This document shows, piece after piece, positions 34,921 through 42,280 of a DNA stretch of 64,000 bases. The position numbers and the translations under genes are program-made. The stretch comes from Saccharopolyspora rosea (GTDB taxonomy: Bacteria > Actinomycetota > Actinomycetes > Mycobacteriales > Pseudonocardiaceae), in assembly GCF_025643595.1 (NCBI RefSeq), contig NZ_CP102826.1, positions 5,456,001 to 5,520,000 on the forward strand, given 5' to 3'. The notes beneath the pieces were generated by a model, which ran no database searches, was not told the origin of the DNA, and saw only the letters and a program-made list of their open reading frames with translations. Within the stretch, counting starts at the first letter, position 1; each line of letters opens with the position of its first letter.

Positions 34921-34926
34921 TACCGT
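34921..34926 (+). promoter_or_regulatory. Probable -10 box for the 61-aa protein gene
   Basis: TACCGT ends 6 bases before ATG 34933. Confidence 0.4.
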
Positions 34927-34932
34927 GGGGGC

Positions 34933-35118
34933 ATGGGCAAGTACGGTGAACTGTTCCCCGGACGCAGGTTGCGGCACGACGGCGATCAGGGCGGCACGGG
35001 CCGCGAGCACGACCCCGGCGGACCGTTGGACCTGGACAGCGGTGTGGTGTTCCTCGCACCGCCGAAGCAGGACGAGCCGGAAACCGACGACGACTCCGCG
35101 GAGCGGGACCGCGGCTGA
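34933..35118 (+). CDS. Small acidic protein, 61 aa, unknown
   Basis: MGKYGELFPGRRLRHDGDQ at the start, an acidic tail rich in Asp/Glu (DEPETDDDSAERD). Charged and probably partly disordered, cytoplasmic. The frame has its own -10 box and normal codon bias, so I consider it real; no family recognised. Confidence 0.55.
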   Translation: MGKYGELFPGRRLRHDGDQGGTGREHDPGGPLDLDSGVVFLAPPKQDEPETDDDSAERDRG

Positions 35119-35292
35119 GGCCGTGGCACTTCTTCTCGGTTCCGACCTCGTCACAGGGCTGTAGCGGATCTCCCCAATCACACGCGGCAATGATCGCGCT
35201 CGGTTAGTGTGCCACGGGCAGGTGACGCTGCCCGAACACGACCAGGCAGACGGTCACTACGGGTGTTCGACCGTGGTGGGGGAAGGGACGCC

Positions 35293-35697
35293 GTGCAGCA
35301 GCTGGGTGGGAACTCCGGTCTCGACCAGTCCGAAGCCGTGGAGGACGGCACCGCGCTGATCGGGAACCTCGACAGCGGCACCGCGCTCACCGAGGAGCAG
35401 CGGCGCGCGATGGCCGCCCGGATCGGCGAGGACTGGAACCGCATCAGCTCCCGCATAGCCGAGCTGTTCGCCACCGGGGTGACCAACGACGACCCGCGCG
35501 CCCAGCAGGCGATCCACGACCACTACCGCTGGCTCTGCAACTTCTGGACCCCGGACCGGGACTCCTACCTGCGGCTGGCCCAGCTCTACGTGAACCAGCC
35601 GAAGTTCCGCAAGCGCATCGAGCGCAAGAAGCCCAAGGGCATGGCCGCCTACATGCGCGACGCGATGACCACCTACGCCTGGGCCCACCTGCGCTGA
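35293..35697 (+). CDS. TipAS-type antibiotic-recognition domain protein
   Basis: 134 aa. The globin-like TipAS domain, here without the MerR DNA-binding part, is seen in LTEEQRRAMAARIGEDWNRISSRIAELFATG and HDHYRWLCNFWTPDRDSYLRLAQLYVNQPKFRKRIE, ending AAYMRDAMTTYAWAHL. In TipA this domain binds thiopeptides; stand-alone versions may sequester such drugs or have another ligand. GGAAGGGA precedes GTG 35293; a TAGTGT box near 35204 gives a short leader. Confidence 0.8.
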   Translation: MQQLGGNSGLDQSEAVEDGTALIGNLDSGTALTEEQRRAMAARIGEDWNRISSRIAELFATGVTNDDPRAQQAIHDHYRWLCNFWTPDRDSYLRLAQLYVNQPKFRKRIERKKPKGMAAYMRDAMTTYAWAHLR

Positions 35698-35745
35698 CAC
35701 CCTGATCGGGCGTCCCGGCGGTGTGCGGCACCAGCGCGTGTTTCA

Positions 35746-35765
35746 AAAGCGGCGCCAGCCGCTTT
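35746..35765 (+). terminator. Terminator hairpin after the TipAS-type gene (repeat copy 1)
   Basis: 8-bp stem with GCCA loop followed by TTTCTCTTTC. The same stem-loop core occurs at 38125-38144. Confidence 0.75.
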
Positions 35766-35972
35766 CTCTTTCGGTGAGTGGTCTCGCAGCCCGCACCGCC
35801 GCGGGTTCTCAGCGGTCGTCTCGCGAGGACAGCCCCGACGTGGTGTAGGGGGCTACATGATGTCGGGGCTCCCGGAGCCGAGACGGCCGCTGAGGTTCCG
35901 CCACCGGCACCGCCACGCAAAGCCACTTCCGAAACACTCCCGCCTGTCGGGGGAATCGCTTTCAATGTGGGT

Positions 35973-37289
35973 ATGCGGAGGTGGGTGCTGCACGTCGACA
36001 TGGACGCGTTCTACGCGTCGGTGGAGCAGTTGACCCGCCCCACCGTGCGCGGCCGTCCGGTGCTCGTCGGCGGAGCGGGCCCGCGGGGGACCGTCGCCGG
36101 GGCGAGTTACGAGTCGCGCGAGTACGGGGTGCGGTCGGCGATGCCGATGGCCGAGGCCCGGCGGCGCTGCCCGGTGGCCGTGGTGCTGCCGCCCCGGTTC
36201 CGGGTGTACCAGGCCGTGAGCGGCCGCGTGCTGGGTGTGGTGCGGGATTCGTCCGAGGTCGTGGAGCAGGTGTCGATCGACGAGGCGTTCCTGGAACCCG
36301 ACGAGCTCGCCGGTGCGGAGACGGCCGCGGTGGAGCGGTTCGCCACCCGGTTGCGCGAGCGGATCCGCGACGAGGTCGGGGTGAGCGCGTCGATCGGCGC
36401 GGGCTCCGGCAAACAGCTCGCCAAGATCGCCTCGGGGCTGGCCAAGCCGGACGGGATGCTGGTGGTGCCGCCGGACGAGGAGCTGGAGCTGTTGTCCGGG
36501 CTGCCGGTGCGCAAGCTGTGGGGCATCGGGCCGGTCACCGAGGGCAAGCTGCACCGGATCGGCGTGCACTCCATCGGCGAGCTGGCGGCGCTGCACCCGA
36601 ACGACGTCACCTCGCTGCTCGGGCAGGCGCACGGCACCGAACTGCACCGCCTCGCGCACAACATCGACGACCGCCCGGTGGCCGAGCGGGCCGAGGCCAA
36701 GCAGGTCAGCGCGGAGACCACGTTCGACGTCGACATCACCGACGCGGCGAAGCTCCTCGCCGAGGTCGTCGGCGTCGCCGAGGGCGCGCACCGCAGGCTG
36801 GTGTCGTCCGGCCGCGCCGCGCGCACGGTGACCGTCAAGGTCCGCGACTCCGACTTCACCACGATCAGCCGCGCGGAGACGTTCTCCTCGGCCACCAGCG
36901 ATCTGGCCTCGCTGACCGCCGCCGCGCGGCGGCTGGTCTCCGTCGCGATCCCGCCCGGCACGCCGGTGCGGCTGGTCGGCGTGTCCTACTCGGGGCTGGC
37001 GACCTCCGAGCAGGAGCCGTTGTTCGGCAACCCCGTCGACCCGCCCCGCGCCGAGGAGCCCGCCGAGCCCGCGGAACGCCCCGTCGAGCAGCAGCCGCCG
37101 CGGCACTGGCGGGCCGGGGACGACGTCGAACACCCCGAGTTCGGGCACGGCTGGGTGCAGGGGGCCGGGCACGGGCGGGTCACGGTGCGGTTCGAGACCG
37201 CCGCGACCGGGCGGGGGACGGCGCGCACGTTCACCCTGGACGATCCGCTGCTGACCCCGGCCGACCCGCTGGACAGCCTGGGGTGGTGA
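35973..37289 (+). CDS. dinB: DNA polymerase IV (Y family)
   Basis: 438 aa translesion polymerase. LHVDMDAFYASVEQL carries the first metal aspartates (D9, D11), SYESREYGVRSAMPMAEA the finger, and SIDEAFLEP (D103, E104) the second acid pair; the helix-hairpin-helix KLWGIGPVTEGKLHRIGV and little finger follow. A beta-clamp motif QEPLF is at 347-351. Beyond it there is an extra C-terminal segment (about 378-430, VEHPEFGHGWVQGAGHGRVTVRFE) like the small SH3-type domains at the end of UvrD/PcrA helicases. It ends directly against the convergent stop of the next gene. Confidence 0.93.
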   Translation: MRRWVLHVDMDAFYASVEQLTRPTVRGRPVLVGGAGPRGTVAGASYESREYGVRSAMPMAEARRRCPVAVVLPPRFRVYQAVSGRVLGVVRDSSEVVEQVSIDEAFLEPDELAGAETAAVERFATRLRERIRDEVGVSASIGAGSGKQLAKIASGLAKPDGMLVVPPDEELELLSGLPVRKLWGIGPVTEGKLHRIGVHSIGELAALHPNDVTSLLGQAHGTELHRLAHNIDDRPVAERAEAKQVSAETTFDVDITDAAKLLAEVVGVAEGAHRRLVSSGRAARTVTVKVRDSDFTTISRAETFSSATSDLASLTAAARRLVSVAIPPGTPVRLVGVSYSGLATSEQEPLFGNPVDPPRAEEPAEPAERPVEQQPPRHWRAGDDVEHPEFGHGWVQGAGHGRVTVRFETAATGRGTARTFTLDDPLLTPADPLDSLGW

Positions 37290-38030
37290 TCACTGCTGCG
37301 GCGGCGGCAGCTGCCTGCGGTAGTGGCCGACCCACTTGCTCGGCGCGACGGACTGGACCGCGGACTCCAGGGTCTTCGGCAGCCGCCCGACCGGCGGCAG
37401 GTGGAACCGGTACCGCTCCCCCGGCAGGCCCGGCATGGACGGCTGTTCCTCCACGCGCCAGCGCTCCAGTTCCGGGTGGCGCGCCGCGAACCCCGGGTCG
37501 GCCGGGTAGATCTCCAGGGCGTGGCGCTGGTCCGGCGGGATCGGCCGCCGGTGCTGCACGGGCGGCAGAGTGCCGACACCGACCGCCGAGATCTCCGACC
37601 ACGGCACGCCGAACACCTCGCCGCGGGTGCGCGCGTAGAAGCCGCCGCGGTCGAACAGGAAGCCCCGGCTGCTGAGCATCCCGCGCGCCGAGACCACGAA
37701 CCACAGGAAGACCACGCCGCACAGCAGTTGCCAGAACCACGTCCCGACGCCGCCGCCCTGGTAGGCCAGGGTCGCGGCGAACAGCACGGTCAGGAACCCG
37801 CTGATGCCCCCGCCGACCAGGAGGACCTTGAACGCGACGGCGCTGACGTCGACGTCCCACGCGTCCGCGCTGAGCGTGGTGGGCCGGTGCCCGCCGCCCG
37901 GCTGGACCCGGGTGGTGGGCTCCCGGCGCACGGTCTGCTGCTCCGCGGCGTAAGGCGCGGTGCCGCGCCCCCGCGGCACGGTCGCGCGCTCCGTGTCAGC
38001 CCGCTGCCATCCCCCTGGAAGCCATTTCAT
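37290..38030 (-). CDS. Membrane protein with PH-like C-terminal region, unknown
   Basis: 246 aa: a basic, disordered N-terminal tail of about 60 residues, two transmembrane helices (FKVLLVGGGISGFLTVLFAATLAY, FWQLLCGVVFLWFVVSA), and a cytoplasmic beta-rich part (FLFDRGGFYARTRGEVFGVPWSEISAVGVG) that looks like the PH domains of small actinobacterial membrane proteins. No specific function is known to me. Its stop abuts the dinB stop with no base between. TACCCT 7 bases before the ATG suggests a leaderless message. Confidence 0.78.
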   Translation of the reverse strand: MKWLPGGWQRADTERATVPRGRGTAPYAAEQQTVRREPTTRVQPGGGHRPTTLSADAWDVDVSAVAFKVLLVGGGISGFLTVLFAATLAYQGGGVGTWFWQLLCGVVFLWFVVSARGMLSSRGFLFDRGGFYARTRGEVFGVPWSEISAVGVGTLPPVQHRRPIPPDQRHALEIYPADPGFAARHPELERWRVEEQPSMPGLPGERYRFHLPPVGRLPKTLESAVQSVAPSKWVGHYRRQLPPPQQ

Positions 38031-38037
38031 GACGTCC

Positions 38038-38043
38038 AGGGTA
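38038..38043 (-). promoter_or_regulatory. Probable -10 box for the gene starting at 38030
   Basis: TACCCT on the minus strand, 7 bases before the ATG. Confidence 0.45.
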
Positions 38044-38083
38044 AACCGGACATACGAAAACGATCATGGAGTTGAGCGCGATT

Positions 38084-38104
38084 CCCGGAGATCTCCGGGT
38101 TTTT
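38084..38104. terminator. Palindrome with T-run after the thiolase gene
   Basis: CCCGGAGATCTCCGGG is a perfect 16-base palindrome followed on the plus strand by five T. It lies between the thiolase stop and the next minus-strand promoter; its T-run is on the plus strand, so its direction is uncertain. Confidence 0.6.
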
Positions 38105-38124
38105 CCCCGGGAACCCCCTGAATG

Positions 38125-38144
38125 GAAGCGGCGCCAGCCGCTTC
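38125..38144 (-). terminator. Terminator hairpin after the thiolase gene (repeat copy 2)
   Basis: 8-bp stem with the GCCA loop, same core as 35746-35765, 18 bases beyond the thiolase stop. Confidence 0.65.
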
Positions 38145-38161
38145 AAGACAGGCTCTGAGGT

Positions 38162-39349
38162 TCAGGCGCCGGGGACCCGCACGATCAGGGCGTCTCCCTG
38201 ACCCCCGCCGCCGCACAGCGCCGCCGCGCCGGTTCCGCCGCCGCGCCGGCGCAGCTCCAGCGCGAGGTGCAGCGCCAGGCGGGCGCCGGACATGCCGATC
38301 GGGTGGCCGAGCGCGATGGCGCCGCCGTTGACGTTGACCCGCTCCTCGTCGAGGCCGAGCGCGCGGGTGGACACGATGCCGACCGCGGCGAACGCCTCGT
38401 TGATCTCCACCAGGTCCAGCTGACCGGGGTCGACGCCCTCCTTGGCGCAGGCGGCCTTGATCGCGTTGGACGGCTGCTCGTGCAGGCTGGCGTCCGGCCC
38501 GGCGACGACGCCGTGCGCGCCGATCTCGGCCAGCCAGCCCAGTCCGAGCTCCTCGGCCTTGGCGCGGCTCATCACCACGACGGCGGCCGCGCCGTCGGAG
38601 ATCTGCGAGGCCGATCCCGCGGTGATGGTGCCGTCGGCGGCGAAGGCCGGGCGCAGCTTGGCGAGCGTCTCGGCGGTGGTGTCGCCGCGCACGCCCTCGT
38701 CGGAGTCGACGACGACCGGATCCGCCTTGCGCCGCGGGACCTCGACCGGGGCGATCTCCTCGGCGAAGATCCCGTTGGCGGCCGCCGCGGCGGCGCGCTG
38801 GTGCGAGCGCGCGGCGAAGGCGTCCTGCTCCTGGCGGGTCAGGCCGTGCCGGGCGTTGTACTTCTCGGTGGAGGAACCCATCGCGACCTGGTCGAACGCG
38901 CAGAACAGGCCGTCGTGGGCCATGTGGTCGAGCATCTGCACGTCGCCGTACTTGAAGCCCTCGCGGGATCCGGTGAGCAGGTGCGGCGCCTGCGTCATCG
39001 ACTCCTGCCCGCCCGCGACCACGATGTCGAACTCACCGGCGCGGACCAGCTGGTCGGCCAGCGCGATCGCGTCCAGTCCGGACAGGCACACCTTGTTGAT
39101 CGTCAGCGCCGGGACGTCCATCGGGATCCCGGCGGCGACCGCCGCCTGCCGGGCCGGGATCTGCCCGGCGCCCGCGGTGAGCACCTGGCCCATGATCGTG
39201 TACTGCACCTGGTCGGGACGCACCCCGGCCCGTTCCAGCGCGGCCCGGATGGCGATCCCACCGAGCTGCGCGCCGGAGAAGTCCTTCAACGAGCCCAACA
39301 ACCGGCCCATCGGGGTCCGCGCACCCGCCACGATCACAGAGCTGCCCAC
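38162..39349 (-). CDS. Acetyl-CoA C-acyltransferase (thiolase)
   Basis: 395 aa thiolase. The acyl-accepting cysteine C88 is in [12 protein letters not shown]349 in [10 protein letters not shown] and C379 in [11 protein letters not shown] complete the active site; [18 protein letters not shown] and NEAFAAV are family marks. Likely acetoacetyl-CoA or medium-chain thiolase of beta-oxidation or butyryl metabolism; equivalent in context to fadA4 (Rv1323) beside the methylmalonyl-CoA epimerase. GGGAGG precedes GTG 39349. Confidence 0.93.
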   Translation of the reverse strand: MGSSVIVAGARTPMGRLLGSLKDFSGAQLGGIAIRAALERAGVRPDQVQYTIMGQVLTAGAGQIPARQAAVAAGIPMDVPALTINKVCLSGLDAIALADQLVRAGEFDIVVAGGQESMTQAPHLLTGSREGFKYGDVQMLDHMAHDGLFCAFDQVAMGSSTEKYNARHGLTRQEQDAFAARSHQRAAAAAANGIFAEEIAPVEVPRRKADPVVVDSDEGVRGDTTAETLAKLRPAFAADGTITAGSASQISDGAAAVVVMSRAKAEELGLGWLAEIGAHGVVAGPDASLHEQPSNAIKAACAKEGVDPGQLDLVEINEAFAAVGIVSTRALGLDEERVNVNGGAIALGHPIGMSGARLALHLALELRRRGGGTGAAALCGGGGQGDALIVRVPGA

Positions 39350-39459
39350 TGCTGCCTCCCGCCTCGCGTCGACGCCGCCCTCCCATCATGGGTCGGGCAC
39401 GGCCCACCGGACCATACCCGGGCTGACACCCGGTGCCACGCGTGACGGGCGACACAGGA

Positions 39460-40455
39460 TCAGCAGGCGCCCCGGTCGGCGGTGGTGTCGCAGAGCCCGG
39501 CTTCGGCCGACCAGGTCAGCTTGGTGCGCGCGTTGACGCCGAGCTCGCGGGACGCGGACACGTCCGCGCCCGACCCGCTGTCGTCCTTGAGCCAGTAGCG
39601 GACCTCGTAGGCGGTCCCGCCCTGGTCGTAGGTGAACACGTAGAACGGGGCGGGCACCGGCGCGGGCCCGTAGCCGGGGGCGGTCCAGCCGCGCTCGCCC
39701 TCGGCCCGGCGCGGGTCGACGTAGAGGCAGTCGTGGTCGACTCCCTCGTACGAGCAGGTGCGCGGCTGGGCGCCGCCGAACCTGGTCACGCCCGGGTCGA
39801 CCACCACTCGCTCGGTCCGCAGCCGCTGGAAGATCGTCTCGCAGGCGCCCCGGTCGCAGGCGTGCCAGTCGGACCACGCGCGGGCGCGGGCGCGGTCCGG
39901 AGCGGTCTCGCGCGCCCGGCAGTACTTGCCGACGACGTAGGGGACCATCCGGTTCGCGGCGCCGACCGAGTCGATGGCGGTGGCCGCGGTCTCCCGGGCT
40001 CCGAGGCCGGCCGAGTCGAGCTGCCAGATCCCCACGCCGGGGTTGAAGAACAGCCCGCCGCCGCGGCGCTGCGGGTCGGCGAGCGCGGGTTGCGCGTCGT
40101 AGCGGGACAACGTCATGGGCGACGGCGCGCGGCCCGAACCCGCGGTCTCCGGCCACGTGGGGGCCAGCGCCAGCCCGGCGGCGTCGTCCGCGCTGATCGG
40201 GCAGGACGCGGTGGACGCGGCCGCTTCGGCTGCCTCGCGCACCGCGCGGTACGCCTCGGCGCCGAAGTGCAGCGGACCCTTCGGAACGACGGCGCGCTCC
40301 CGCGCCAGCCGGTCGGCCTCCGGGCTGCGGCCGTCCCCGCCGGAGTCGGTTCCGTCCCGTCCGGCGGCTGCCGCGGCGGGTCCGGTGAACCCGAGACCCG
40401 CCACGGCCAGCACGGTGATCAGTGCGCGGACCGTGCCACGTTGCTTCCCCACCAT
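39460..40455 (-). CDS. Secreted protein of unknown function
   Basis: 331 aa with a clear signal peptide (ALITVLAVAGLGFTGPAAAAA, cleavage near residue 31). The mature protein has eight or so cysteines, often paired closely (CPIS, YCRARE, HACDRGACETIF, CSYEGVDHDCLY), indicating disulfides. NPGVGIWQLDSAGLGARETAATAID faintly recalls lysozyme-like GxxQ loops, but I do not claim an enzyme. GGGGAGG lies upstream of ATG 40455. It stands between the thiolase and epimerase, which are next to each other in mycobacteria. Confidence 0.75.
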   Translation of the reverse strand: MVGKQRGTVRALITVLAVAGLGFTGPAAAAAGRDGTDSGGDGRSPEADRLARERAVVPKGPLHFGAEAYRAVREAAEAAASTASCPISADDAAGLALAPTWPETAGSGRAPSPMTLSRYDAQPALADPQRRGGGLFFNPGVGIWQLDSAGLGARETAATAIDSVGAANRMVPYVVGKYCRARETAPDRARARAWSDWHACDRGACETIFQRLRTERVVVDPGVTRFGGAQPRTCSYEGVDHDCLYVDPRRAEGERGWTAPGYGPAPVPAPFYVFTYDQGGTAYEVRYWLKDDSGSGADVSASRELGVNARTKLTWSAEAGLCDTTADRGAC

Positions 40456-40574
40456 CGTGACGCCTCCCCCGGTGAATCGGCCACGCGCCGATCAGCAGCA
40501 GCGTTGACCCGATGCACCGGCGGGACAATTCGATCTTGCGCCTTCCGGGGGTCTGCGACACCGGGTTCGCGCGT

Positions 40575-40580
40575 TACCCT
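40575..40580 (+). promoter_or_regulatory. Probable -10 box, leaderless mce
   Basis: TACCCT ends 6 bases before ATG 40587. Confidence 0.5.
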
Positions 40581-40586
40581 TCGCCC

Positions 40587-41039
40587 ATGCGAGCGGAACT
40601 GAACGGCCTGGTCACCGCCATCGACCACGTGGGCATCGCGGTCCCCGACCTGGACGCGGCCATCGCCTTCCACCGCGACACCTTCGGCCTGGAGGTCGCG
40701 CACACCGAGGTCAACGAGGAGCAGGGCGTCCACGAGGCGATGTTGCGGGCGCCGGGGGACGTCACCGGTGCCGCGCAGATCCAGCTGCTCGCCCCGCTGC
40801 GGGCGGACTCGACGATCGCGAAGTTCCTGGACCGCAACGGTTCCGGCCTGCAACAGCTCGCCTACCGGGTCACCGACGTCCAGGCGGCCTCGGCCGCGCT
40901 GCGCAGCAAGGGGGTCCGGCTGCTCTACGACGAGCCGCGGCGCGGCACCGCGGGCAGCCGCATCAACTTCGTGCACCCCAAGGACGCCGGTGGCGTCCTG
41001 GTGGAACTCGTCGAACCGTCCACTGAGGACGGTCACTAG
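40587..41039 (+). CDS. mce: Methylmalonyl-CoA epimerase
   Basis: 150 aa vicinal-oxygen-chelate enzyme converting (2S)- and (2R)-methylmalonyl-CoA for the B12 mutase. IDHVGIAVPDLDAAIAFHRDTFG, VNEEQGVHEAML, QIQLLAPLRADSTIAKFLDRNG and the last acid in GGVLVELVEP match the family. The third metal-ligand position reads GLQQLAYRV, with Gln where the Propionibacterium enzyme has His. Same neighbourhood as Rv1322A. Works with the adenosyltransferase gene at 63.3 kb in propionate-type metabolism. Confidence 0.9.
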   Translation: MRAELNGLVTAIDHVGIAVPDLDAAIAFHRDTFGLEVAHTEVNEEQGVHEAMLRAPGDVTGAAQIQLLAPLRADSTIAKFLDRNGSGLQQLAYRVTDVQAASAALRSKGVRLLYDEPRRGTAGSRINFVHPKDAGGVLVELVEPSTEDGH

Positions 41040-41046
41040 GCCCGGC

Positions 41047-41637
41047 TCAGGGCTGCAGGGCCCGGGCGATGAAGGCGATCTCGCGGTCGAGTTCGTCGTG
41101 CTCGCCGTGCCGGGCCACCGAGTGGCGGTGGTTGACCACCCGGGCGAGCAGCAGCGCGGCGGTGTCGACGTCCCGCCCGGGCGGGTCCGGCGGCAGCGCC
41201 GCCTCGATCACCGCCCGGATCTGCTCGACGATCACGCGGAACCGCCGCTGCAACGCCTGGCGGACCGCCACGTGCGTGTCCGCCTCCCGCCACAGCACGC
41301 GACTGAGCAGCGGGGACGCTTCCGTCCTGGTGTCCAGTTCGCGCACCAGCAGGCGCAGGCTCGCCGCCACGTCGCCGCGCACCACGACCCGCTCGGATTC
41401 GACGGGTTCCTCGGGCAACCGCTCGACGAGCGCTGCGAGCAGGTCCTGCTTGCGGCGGAAGTAGTAGTGGATGAGGCCCTTGGGCACCTCGGCGCGTTCG
41501 GCGATCCGGGACGTCGGAGTGGCGTCGAAGCCGTGCTCGGCGAACAGCTCGCCGGCGGCGGTCAGGATCCGCTCGCGGGCTCCCGGGTCCGGACCGGCGG
41601 GCTCCGGGCGACGCCGGACGCCGACTGCCCGTGCCAT
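41047..41637 (-). CDS. TetR family transcriptional regulator
   Basis: 196 aa. HTH at about 22-66 (RERILTAAGELFAEHGFDATPTSRIAERAEVPKGLIHYYFRRKQDLLAALV), followed by an all-helical ligand domain. GGGAGG sits nine bases before ATG 41637. Its stop is close to the convergent mce stop. It could control the neighbouring SPW protein gene 86 bases upstream or act elsewhere. Confidence 0.9.
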   Translation of the reverse strand: MARAVGVRRRPEPAGPDPGARERILTAAGELFAEHGFDATPTSRIAERAEVPKGLIHYYFRRKQDLLAALVERLPEEPVESERVVVRGDVAASLRLLVRELDTRTEASPLLSRVLWREADTHVAVRQALQRRFRVIVEQIRAVIEAALPPDPPGRDVDTAALLLARVVNHRHSVARHGEHDELDREIAFIARALQP

Positions 41638-41723
41638 CACCCACCACCTCCCGGCGATCACGACCGCCGCCGAAAATACCGCGTCGCCGCGCGGATCCCG
41701 GCGAGCCGGGGCCGGCGGTCGGC

Positions 41724-42107
41724 TCAGTGCTGCCCGGCCGCGCTCCGCTGCGCGGAGTTGGCCTCGGGCAGCGCGGCCGCGCCGGCGAGCACCGCCAGCA
41801 CGCCGATCACCCACGAGGTCCACGCCGCACCGGCCAGGCCGGCGTAACCGAGGGCCCACGGCGAGATGAACAGCAGCACGCCCAACAGCATGTGGGCGTA
41901 CTCGCTGGTCATGGACGCGGGCATGGCGAGCGACCAGGCGCTGGCGATCACCAGCAGCGCGCCGAGCACGACCATCGCCGTGGTGGCGCCCGCGGTGGTG
42001 CCGGTCCACAGCGACGCGAGGACCAGGTAGACGCCCAGGACCACCGCGAACCAGTCCTGCCAGCGGATCCAGGGTTTGACGGCCGAACCGCCGGACCTGT
42101 CGGCCAT
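41724..42107 (-). CDS. SPW-repeat membrane protein
   Basis: 127 aa with four hydrophobic helices. Two related halves: WQDWFAVVLGVYLVLASLWTG and MLLGVLLFISPWALGYAG, the SPW repeat. Function unknown. An excellent ribosome site (GGAGGTGATCC) fixes ATG 42107. Confidence 0.85.
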   Translation of the reverse strand: MADRSGGSAVKPWIRWQDWFAVVLGVYLVLASLWTGTTAGATTAMVVLGALLVIASAWSLAMPASMTSEYAHMLLGVLLFISPWALGYAGLAGAAWTSWVIGVLAVLAGAAALPEANSAQRSAAGQH

Positions 42108-42268
42108 GCGGATCACCTCCACGAAGCCCGTTCTCGCACCCGCCATCGTCAGCTTGGTTGGCCAGCCGGTCAAGACGCGCCCCGCGCGGACTCACGCGTC
42201 CGCCCGGGCACGGCCGACGACACCGGTCGATCCGCGCCACACCTCCCACACCTGCGTCGCCTTCCAGG

Positions 42269-42274
42269 TAGTTT
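42269..42274 (+). promoter_or_regulatory. Probable -10 box for the DivIVA-like gene
   Basis: TAGTTT ends 6 bases before ATG 42281; the spacer GGAGGC could instead act as a ribosome site. Confidence 0.4.
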
Positions 42275-42280
42275 GGAGGC

